A DNA stretch of 12,202 nt, taken from contig JBOGXF010000201.1 in assembly GCA_050694275.1 (NCBI GenBank), positions 1 through 12,202 on the forward strand, given 5' to 3'. The position numbers and the translations under genes were made by a program. The stretch comes from JBOGXF01 sp050694275. Lineage in GTDB: Bacteria > Actinomycetota > CADDZG01 > WHSQ01. A model generated the notes under the pieces. That model saw nothing but the letters and a program-made list of their open reading frames with translations. It was not told the origin of the DNA and did no database searches. This document shows, piece after piece, positions 7,182 to 12,202 of this stretch (its first letter is position 1; each line of letters starts with the position of its first letter).

Positions 7182-8693
7182 TCAACGGTTCAGGTCGCAC
7201 CTGAAACCGAGGGCCGGAGCCGACGCAGAACTCACGTAGCCCCCCTCGAACGAAGGCGTGCGCTCCTTCCCCTCCCCGACCACGAGCATCTGGCCCATCA
7301 TCGAGTGGTCCTCGTGAGCGAGGTTGTGGCAGTGGAACATGTACCGGCCGGTGAACCCCTCGAACCTCATGATCACGCGCACCCGGGCCGAGGGATCGAC
7401 CCTCACCGTGTCCTTCCATCCTGCCTCGCCGGGGCTGAGCTGAAGGTTGCTGCGCTCGAGTATTTGGAACCGGACGAGATGGGTGTGCATTGGGTGTGTC
7501 ACATCCGACGCGTTGATGAAGGTCCAGACCTCCGTATCCCCGAGACGAGGCCTGATGTCTATGCGGCTCGCATCGAAGGGTTTGCCGTTGATGACCCACC
7601 GATTGATGTCGAGATCCTTTTCGAGCAGGAACTCTCGCTCAACGGTGTCCGCGCCCGGCACCAACCGTTCGATCGTTCGCAGGATCGGCGGCAGCGAGCT
7701 CGAATCTTCCTCCTCCCGCGCGACCTCGAACTGCATGATCGGCTTGGCATCCATCACGCCCGTTGGGTCCGCGCGATCCTGCAGCACGATCTTGGATCCG
7801 ACCGGGTACTTCGAGAAATCGATGACGACCTCGACTCGCTCCGACGGCCACAGCGGAATCGAGGGCGCCGGGGAGGGAGCGGCCAACAGACCCTGGTCGG
7901 ATCCGATCTGGATCAGCGGCTCCCCGGAGTCGAGAGCGAGCCCGTAGCCGCGCGTCGGGGACGCGTTGAGAATCCGAAAACGGTACTTGCGGTTCGCGAC
8001 CTTGAGGAAGGGCATGGGGCGCCCGTTGACCAGGTACGTGTCGCCGAAGAGCCCATCGATCTTGTCCTTGAATTTGAACGACCCGTCTTTTTTGAAGCTC
8101 CGGTCCTGCAGGATGAGCGGGATGTCGTGCTTGCCCTTGGGCAGGTTCAGCTCCTCCTCGGCCTCGTCCTCGATCAGATAGAAACCCGAGAGCCCCATGT
8201 GGTTGTTGCGAGTCGTTTTTTTGCACGTGTGGTCGTGATACCAGAGGGTCGCCGCCTCTTGCGCGTTCGGGTAGACGAAGTCGTAAGCGTCGCCCGGGCC
8301 GATCACCCGGCTGGGATGCCCGTCGCTCAACGAGGGCACCTCGCCGCCGTGGAGGTGGGTGGTCAGCGGGACGCCGAGCTCGTTTCTCCTGCGGACGATG
8401 ATCTCCCGCCCGCGGCGCACCTTGAACGTCGGGCCGGGGAAGTGCCCGTCGAAGGCCCACACGGGGGTGCGCTTGCCCGGGAGGACATTGACCCGGGCCG
8501 CGCGCATCGTCGTCTCGTAGTAGTCGCGCCGCTTGGTGCGTCGGACGGGTTTCAGGACGGGCGGGATCGCCAGCGGGACCCGGAAGGGGCGAACGCCGGA
8601 GTCGCCGGCGACCGCGGCCAGCTTGCCCAGGGGCAGTGCGAGGCCGGCCCCCGCGACTGCGCTCATCTTGAGGAAGTCCCGTCGAGAGGGCAT
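7182..8693 (-). CDS. Tat-exported multicopper oxidase (CotA/bilirubin oxidase-like laccase)
   Basis: This is a 503-residue multicopper oxidase, expected to oxidise phenolic, pigment or metal substrates outside the membrane while reducing oxygen to water. The start at 8693 (MPSRRDFLKMSAVAGAG) gives a textbook twin-arginine signal peptide, and GGAGAAGG lies 8 nt upstream; a longer frame reaching 8816 would bury that signal, so I reject it. All copper ligand groups are present: THLHGG (His113, His115), WYHDHT (His153, His155), HPMHTH (His400, His403, His405) and HCHNLAHEDHSMM (His454, Cys455, His456, His460, axial Met465). The last block closely resembles Bacillus CotA, including the Cys-to-Met spacing of ten residues. 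A three-cupredoxin architecture and about 500 residues fit that group. The gene is divergent from the ECF sigma gene, and an ECF-type promoter lies upstream. The natural substrate cannot be told from sequence. Confidence 0.93.
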   Translation of the reverse strand: MPSRRDFLKMSAVAGAGLALPLGKLAAVAGDSGVRPFRVPLAIPPVLKPVRRTKRRDYYETTMRAARVNVLPGKRTPVWAFDGHFPGPTFKVRRGREIIVRRRNELGVPLTTHLHGGEVPSLSDGHPSRVIGPGDAYDFVYPNAQEAATLWYHDHTCKKTTRNNHMGLSGFYLIEDEAEEELNLPKGKHDIPLILQDRSFKKDGSFKFKDKIDGLFGDTYLVNGRPMPFLKVANRKYRFRILNASPTRGYGLALDSGEPLIQIGSDQGLLAAPSPAPSIPLWPSERVEVVIDFSKYPVGSKIVLQDRADPTGVMDAKPIMQFEVAREEEDSSSLPPILRTIERLVPGADTVEREFLLEKDLDINRWVINGKPFDASRIDIRPRLGDTEVWTFINASDVTHPMHTHLVRFQILERSNLQLSPGEAGWKDTVRVDPSARVRVIMRFEGFTGRYMFHCHNLAHEDHSMMGQMLVVGEGKERTPSFEGGYVSSASAPALGFRCDLNR

Positions 8694-8701
8694 ATTTCTT
8701 G

Positions 8702-8709
8702 CCTTCTCC
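8702..8709 (-). promoter_or_regulatory. Ribosome binding site for the multicopper oxidase
   Basis: On the minus strand GGAGAAGG stands 8 nt before the ATG at 8693. It is the best Shine-Dalgarno in the region and, with the twin-arginine motif that follows, fixes the start of the oxidase. Confidence 0.65.
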
Positions 8710-8778
8710 GTCCCCACCGACGCTCCTGCAAGGGGGCGGGCGCTGCTGCTTCCCGGTGTCGGAGGCGATCCCTCTCCA

Positions 8779-8804
8779 CACGAGAGCGATGTTTTTCTCG
8801 TTCC
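8779..8804 (-). promoter_or_regulatory. Candidate ECF-type promoter for the multicopper oxidase
   Basis: On the minus strand GGAAC (8804-8800) is followed after 17 nt by CGTG (8782-8779). This resembles the common ECF sigma promoter pattern of GGAAC, 16-17 bp, CGTC/CGTG, including an A-rich patch just after the -35 element. Transcription would start near 8772 and leave a leader of about 80 nt before the oxidase ATG. The divergent gene encodes an ECF sigma factor. The match is by eye. The spacer also holds a small inverted repeat (CGAGA/TCTCG). Confidence 0.4.
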
Positions 8805-8827
8805 GGTCGCCGTCATAGAGTGTCGCG

Positions 8828-9838
8828 GTGACCGAGCTGGCAGACCGAGAGCACACTGCCCTCAGCCCACCAAGGGGATCTCCCGAGGACCTCGAGCGAG
8901 AGCTGGAGCAGCATCGAGTAGAGCTGACCGCGTACGCCTACCGCATGCTGGGCTCGACGTTCGATGCCGAGGACGCAGTCCAGGAGACGCTCCTGCGGGC
9001 GTGGCGGGGATACGACCGCTTCGAGGGGCGCGCGGCCCTGCGCTCCTGGCTCTATCGCATCGCCACCAACGTGTGTCTCGACATGCTGAACGGCAGCGGG
9101 CGCCGGGCCCGCCCCATGGATCTCGGCCCCGCGCAAACAGCCGACGTCCCGCTGGGCGACCCGCTACCGGAGGTGACATGGATCGAACCGATCCCCGACG
9201 GTCGTGTGCTGCCGGCGGGTTCCGATCCGGCCGACGTGGCCGAGCAGCGCGAGACGGTCCGTCTTGCCTTCGTGGCCGCGCTGCAGCACCTCCCGCCCCG
9301 GCAGCGAGCGGTCCTTATCCTGCGCGAGGTCCTGCGTTGGAAGGCAGCGGAGGTCGCGGAGCTGCTGGAAACCTCCGTCGCGTCGGTCAACAGCGCGCTC
9401 CAGCGAGCCCGCGCCGCCCTGGCTGCTGCCGACGCCGGTAGCAGCCGGTCGCAGCCGATGGACGAAGGACGCCGGGCGCTCTTGGCCCGCTATGTCGACG
9501 CATTCGAGCGCTACGACATGGACTCGCTCACGGCGCTGCTCACCGAAGACGCCACCTGGAACATGCCGCCCTACGACCTCTGGTTACAGACGCACCTCGA
9601 CATCCGCAACTGGTGTCTCGGACCGGGCATCGGGTGCAAGGGATCGCGCCTGGTCCCGACCGTCGCGAACGGCTCTCCTGCGTTCGGGCAGTACAAACCC
9701 GCACCCGATGGCGGTTTGGAGCCCTGGTCGCTCCAGGTACTCGAGATCTCAGGCGGTCGGATCACCGGGATCACCTTCTTCCTCGACACCGCGCGCCTGT
9801 TCCCGCTCTTCGGTCTCCCTGCCCGGCTCCAGGACTAG
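8828..9838 (+). CDS. ECF RNA polymerase sigma factor with C-terminal SnoaL-like domain (SigG/TIGR02960-like)
   Basis: This is a 336-residue sigma-70 family regulator. Residues about 28-95 are region 2 (AYRMLGSTFDAEDAVQETLL, then LRSWLYRIATNVCLDML). A long linker (about 96-140) contains EVTWIEPIPD, typical of the SigG/SigX5 group. Residues about 142-200 are region 4, with LPPRQRAVLILREVLRWKAAE and a helix-turn-helix. Residues about 212-330 are a SnoaL/NTF2-like domain (YVDAFERYDMDSLTALLTEDATWNMPP, split here: YVDAFERYD and LLTEDATWNMPP). In ECF factors of this kind the extra domain modulates activity, often without a classical anti-sigma factor. Translation starts at a GTG with a poor ribosome binding site. 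The gene is divergent from the oxidase, and its last 90 bp overlap the convergent STAS gene. The family is firm; the signal sensed is unknown. Confidence 0.92.
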   Translation: MTELADREHTALSPPRGSPEDLERELEQHRVELTAYAYRMLGSTFDAEDAVQETLLRAWRGYDRFEGRAALRSWLYRIATNVCLDMLNGSGRRARPMDLGPAQTADVPLGDPLPEVTWIEPIPDGRVLPAGSDPADVAEQRETVRLAFVAALQHLPPRQRAVLILREVLRWKAAEVAELLETSVASVNSALQRARAALAAADAGSSRSQPMDEGRRALLARYVDAFERYDMDSLTALLTEDATWNMPPYDLWLQTHLDIRNWCLGPGIGCKGSRLVPTVANGSPAFGQYKPAPDGGLEPWSLQVLEISGGRITGITFFLDTARLFPLFGLPARLQD

Positions 9839-10183
9839 CTCACCACAGAGCGGTACCGCGTCGCTCAGCCCCGTCAGGACGAGCAGCTCCCGCAGCTCGG
9901 TGGACGCGTGTCTAAGCCGGATCTCGCGTCCGGATCGTCGCGCGGCGAGTTGAAGCCGAGCCAAAGCGTCGAGTGCCGCCGCGTCCGGGTCGACGATTTC
10001 TCGCACATCGCACACGATCCGATCCGAGCCGCAGCCGTTCAGCCAGCCGCAGACCTGTTCGCATAGCGGATCGATGTCGGCGCGACCGATGTGACCGCTT
10101 ATGACCAGAACCATTGTGCTCGGCTCGGGGGGCGTGGGTACCGCGCCCACTCTTATCGTCGGCGATTCCTTCGGACCGGCCAC
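9749..10183 (-). CDS. STAS-domain protein (anti-sigma antagonist-like) with tail antisense to the sigma gene
   Basis: This is a 144-residue protein with one STAS fold (about 24-115: MVLVISGHIGRADIDPLCEQ, IVCDVREIVDPDAAALDAL, GREIRLRHASTELRELLVLTGLS split at this point). STAS proteins such as SpoIIAA bind anti-sigma kinases and are switched by phosphorylation of a Ser after Asp; here the site reads DPDAAAL (67-71), with no Ser or Thr, so phospho-control of that type is unlikely. Residues 116-144 form a Glu/Gly/Pro-rich tail encoded entirely opposite the end of the sigma gene. The start is probably the GTG at 10183, with AAAGGGG 7-8 nt upstream; the ATG at 10114 would give the bare STAS domain. 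It lies 70 bp downstream of the ABC permease gene on the same strand. The fold is clear; the partner is inferred only from the sigma neighbour. Confidence 0.8.
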   Translation of the reverse strand: MAGPKESPTIRVGAVPTPPEPSTMVLVISGHIGRADIDPLCEQVCGWLNGCGSDRIVCDVREIVDPDAAALDALARLQLAARRSGREIRLRHASTELRELLVLTGLSDAVPLCGELVLEPGRETEEREQARGVEEEGDPGDPTA

Positions 10184-10186
10184 CCC

Positions 10187-10200
10187 CGAAACCCCTTTCG
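10187..10200. promoter_or_regulatory. Small hairpin around the STAS gene ribosome binding site
   Basis: CGAAACCCCTTTCG is a perfect 5 bp stem with a 4 nt loop. On the minus strand the loop is GGGG, the core of the putative Shine-Dalgarno for the GTG at 10183. On the plus strand the stem is followed after five bases by six Ts (10206-10211), which would also fit a weak terminator for read-through from the sigma gene. Either role is possible and neither is proved. Confidence 0.3.
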
Positions 10201-10253
10201 CGGTCTTTTTTCAGTTACGACCGGCTGCGGGGGTGAAACTCATCGGACGCGGG

Positions 10254-11057
10254 TCATGAGCGGGTGGCTGCTTTGTTGTACTGCCGCACCGACAGCGGGA
10301 TGAAGATCGCCAGGATGACCCCGACCCAGATGATCGTGTACGCGATGGGATTCTCCAGCGACCACGCATCCGGCGGTGGCAAGGAACCAGTGTTCCCGAA
10401 TGCCTCACGCGCGGCCTGGGCAACGGCGGAAACGGGGTTCCACTCGGCGAAGGTCTGCAGCGGGCCGGGCAGCAGGTCGCTGCGCACGAACGTATTCGCG
10501 ATGAACGTCAAGGGCATGATGAACATGAACGACGCGTTGTTGACGACCTCTACGCTCGACACCTTCAACCCGACGAAAGCCATGATCCATGAGAACGCGT
10601 ACGCGAACAGCAGCAGGAGCAGGAAACCTCCGATCGCTTCCACGACACCCGTTCTGATGCGCCATCCCACGATCAATCCCGTGAGAGACATGAGCGTGAT
10701 CGAGGTGGTGTTGTAGAAGATGTCGCTCCCGGTGCGGCCCACGAGGACCGCCGAACGCGCCATAGGCAACGACCGGAACCGATCGATGATGCCCTTGGTC
10801 ATGTCCTCGGCGAGGCCCGCGCCGGTGAACGTCGAGCCGAAGATGACCGTCTGGACGAAGATCCCGCCCATCAGGTATTCACGGTAGGGCACGCCGGGGA
10901 TCGGGATGTTGCTCCCGAACACGTAGGCGAAAAGCAGCACGAACATGATCGGCGACATGGTCGTCCAGATCAGGACTTCCGGGACGCGCTTGATCTTGAT
11001 CAGGTTGCGCTTCGCGACGACGGCACCGTCGGATAATGCGAGGGCCACTGAGCTCAT
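10254..11057 (-). CDS. ABC-2 type transporter permease, DrrB family
   Basis: This is a 267-residue membrane protein, the expected partner of the ATPase encoded just upstream. Six membrane segments can be seen at about residues 28-48, 62-84, 112-132, 139-161, 172-189 and 238-256. The cytoplasmic segment EDMTKGIIDRFRSLPMAR (84-101) is the conserved ABC-2 coupling motif, and AEWNPVSAVAQAAREAFG (204-221) before the last helix is typical of DrrB/NodJ-like permeases. The ATG overlaps the TGA of the ATPase gene as ATGA, indicating translational coupling. Such pairs export hydrophobic drugs, glycolipids or polyketides; the cargo here is unknown. There is no clear terminator between this gene and the STAS gene. 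Confidence 0.92.
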   Translation of the reverse strand: MSSVALALSDGAVVAKRNLIKIKRVPEVLIWTTMSPIMFVLLFAYVFGSNIPIPGVPYREYLMGGIFVQTVIFGSTFTGAGLAEDMTKGIIDRFRSLPMARSAVLVGRTGSDIFYNTTSITLMSLTGLIVGWRIRTGVVEAIGGFLLLLLFAYAFSWIMAFVGLKVSSVEVVNNASFMFIMPLTFIANTFVRSDLLPGPLQTFAEWNPVSAVAQAAREAFGNTGSLPPPDAWSLENPIAYTIIWVGVILAIFIPLSVRQYNKAATRS

Positions 11058-12076
11058 CTGACGGCCTCCTTCTCCCTAACCTCGCCGAGTTCGGCCTCGG
11101 CCTCATCGCGGACCTCCTCTGACGATTCCGCGACCTCTTCGGCCGAGTGACCTGTGAGCGACAAGAAGACATCGTCCAGCGTCGGCCGGTGAAGCCCGAT
11201 GTCGACGACTGCGATGTTGGCGGCGGCGAGTCGTTGAAGAACCTGCCCGAGCACCTCCGCGCCGCCGGCGACTCCCGCCGTAAGCCTGCGGGTCTGGTCG
11301 TCGACCTGAACCTCGTCGACCGCAAGCCCGTCGAGGATCGTCTGAGCCGGGGGTAGATCGACGGAGCTCGCGAGTACCATCTCGACCCGCTCGCCACCTA
11401 TCTGTGTCTTCAGCTCCTCCGAGGTGCCCTCGGCGATCTTTCGTCCCCGATCGATGACGACGATGTCGTCCGCGAGCCGATCGGCCTCCTCCATGTACTG
11501 AGTCGTAAGGAGAACGGTGGATCCGCGTCGCGCGAGCTCCTGGATCGTCTCCCACATCTGAATCCGGCTGCGGGGGTCGAGCCCGGTCGTCGGCTCGTCG
11601 AGGAACACGACCTCGGGTTCGGCGACGAGTGCCGCGGCGAGGTCGAGGCGACGTCTCATGCCCCCCGAGTAGGTCTTGGCCGGCCGATCGGCGGCTTCCG
11701 AAAGATCGAAGCGGTCCAGCAGCTCGCGGGCTCGTGCCTGCGACTTCCTCTTGCCGAGGTGGTACAGCCGGCCCACCATCTCGAGGTTCTCGTAGCCGGT
11801 GAGATGCTCGTCCACGGCCGCGGTCTGCCCCGATAATCCGATGCGCTCCCGCACCTCGTCGGGTTCGGCCCGAACGTCGAGCCCCGCAACCTCGACCAGG
11901 CCCTCATCGGGTTCCAGGAGGGTCGTAAGGATCCGGACCGCGGTCGTCTTTCCGGCGCCGTTGGGCCCCAGCAGCCCAAGAACGGTTCCTTTCGGAACCT
12001 CCAGATCGAGGCCGTCGAGCGCAACCACGTCGCCGTAGCGCTTGACCAGCCCCGCCGTTCGAATCATGTCCGTCAC
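11054..12076 (-). CDS. ABC transporter ATP-binding protein, DrrA family
   Basis: This is an exporter ATPase of about 340 residues from the GTG at 12076. Numbering from there: Walker A GPNGAGKTT (37-45), Q-loop LSGQTAAVDEHLT (Gln84), signature YSGGMRRRLDLA (136-147), Walker B VVFLDEPTTGLD (156-167). The H-loop position is Gln193 (LLTTQYMEEAD) instead of His, which is characteristic of the DrrA group rather than a defect. Residues about 229-310 form the DrrA-type C-terminal domain ending in HRPTLDDVFLSLTG, followed by a Glu-rich tail of about 30 residues. The start is uncertain: the ATG at 12067 (MIRTAGLVKRYG) and the upstream ATG at 12139 are in frame. I prefer 12076 because MTDMIRT resembles the usual DrrA beginning; the 21 extra residues from 12139 look non-conserved. 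The stop overlaps the permease start by 4 nt. The pair suggests drug or lipid export or self-resistance. Confidence 0.9.
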   Translation of the reverse strand: MTDMIRTAGLVKRYGDVVALDGLDLEVPKGTVLGLLGPNGAGKTTAVRILTTLLEPDEGLVEVAGLDVRAEPDEVRERIGLSGQTAAVDEHLTGYENLEMVGRLYHLGKRKSQARARELLDRFDLSEAADRPAKTYSGGMRRRLDLAAALVAEPEVVFLDEPTTGLDPRSRIQMWETIQELARRGSTVLLTTQYMEEADRLADDIVVIDRGRKIAEGTSEELKTQIGGERVEMVLASSVDLPPAQTILDGLAVDEVQVDDQTRRLTAGVAGGAEVLGQVLQRLAAANIAVVDIGLHRPTLDDVFLSLTGHSAEEVAESSEEVRDEAEAELGEVREKEAVR

Positions 12077-12096
12077 TGAGGCGCTTCTGACTCTTT

Positions 12097-12112
12097 GAGC
12101 CAAACCCGGCTC
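12097..12112. promoter_or_regulatory. Inverted repeat upstream of the DrrAB-type operon
   Basis: GAGCCAAACCCGGCTC has 5 bp perfect arms around a 6 nt centre, and the flanks extend the symmetry imperfectly (TTT on one side, GAAA on the other). If the ATPase starts at 12076 or 12067 this lies 20-45 bp upstream of the start, a fitting place for an operator of a local repressor. If the start is 12139 it is coding. No regulator gene is visible nearby, and the arms are short enough to occur by chance. Confidence 0.25.
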
Positions 12113-12202
12113 GAAATACCCAACCAAACGGACCTTCATGTCCCTGCCTGCTCTCGATGGTAAGCGACGCGTTGTGATCGAGCACGAAGAAGTCCCTCGC
12201 GA

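Noticed and set aside
8694..8816. N-terminal extension of the multicopper oxidase to an upstream ATG at 8816
   Set aside because: It would place a twin-arginine signal peptide 41 residues inside the protein and would put the candidate promoter in coding sequence. The ATG at 8693 has a good ribosome binding site.
7059..8831. A 590-codon open frame on the plus strand opposite the multicopper oxidase
   Set aside because: It is antisense to a gene with a complete set of copper ligands. Its translation is rich in Arg, Pro, Gly and Val with no recognisable fold, as expected for the shadow frame of a high-GC gene.
11496..11502. Missing H-loop histidine in the ABC ATPase taken as a sign of inactivation
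   Set aside because: The Gln in LLTTQYMEEAD is normal for DrrA-type ATPases, and all other ATPase motifs are intact.
1..12202. Search for a CRISPR array, tRNA, rRNA, insertion sequence or prophage gene
   Set aside because: I found no regularly spaced repeats, cloverleaf, rRNA-like stretch, transposase or integrase motif on either strand by eye. The only repeats are the linker DNA and the glycine tract.

Overview
The window is a high-GC stretch of bacterial chromosome, roughly two thirds G+C by eye, with nine protein genes and almost no unused space. The gene families point to Actinomycetota: a DUF2207 membrane protein with a glycine-rich tail, a ubiquitin-like/Mut7-C protein, a SigG-like ECF sigma factor carrying a SnoaL domain, a DrrA/DrrB exporter, and a secreted protease with Asp-Pro-Thr-Glu-Ser-Pro linkers. 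GTG and TTG starts also fit. An uncultured or poorly characterised lineage is plausible, but I cannot fix the genus. I see no rRNA, tRNA, CRISPR array, transposase or phage gene.

Left part (1-3053). The 5' end of a secreted subtilisin-like protease runs off the left edge on the minus strand. A DUF2207 membrane protein diverges from it on the plus strand. That gene converges, with only 7 bp between stop codons, on a minus-strand gene for a ubiquitin-like/Mut7-C/zinc-ribbon protein.

Centre (3124-7056). One minus-strand gene encodes a 1310-residue exported protein. In order it has a signal peptide, an EF-hand-like loop, a complete subtilisin (S8) domain, a proline-rich linker, an unassigned probable beta domain, a second near-identical linker, a caspase-fold (clan CD) peptidase-like domain and two Ig-like modules. 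Two protease folds in one exported chain is the most unusual content here. The clan CD nucleophile motif reads DCSFCGG rather than the usual D-x-C-x-S-G, so this second domain may be inactive or may use another residue.

Right-centre (7182-10183). A Tat-exported, CotA/bilirubin-oxidase-like multicopper oxidase (minus) is divergent from an ECF sigma factor with a C-terminal SnoaL-like domain (plus). An ECF-type promoter (GGAAC, 17 bp, CGTG) sits in the shared region pointing at the oxidase, suggesting that an ECF factor, possibly the neighbour, controls it. The sigma gene overlaps the 3' end of a convergent STAS-domain gene by 90 bp.

Right end (10254-12139). A DrrA-type ABC ATPase and a DrrB-type permease, coupled by an ATGA overlap, form a drug or lipid exporter. 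They lie upstream of the STAS gene on the same strand with a 70 bp gap and may be cotranscribed with it.
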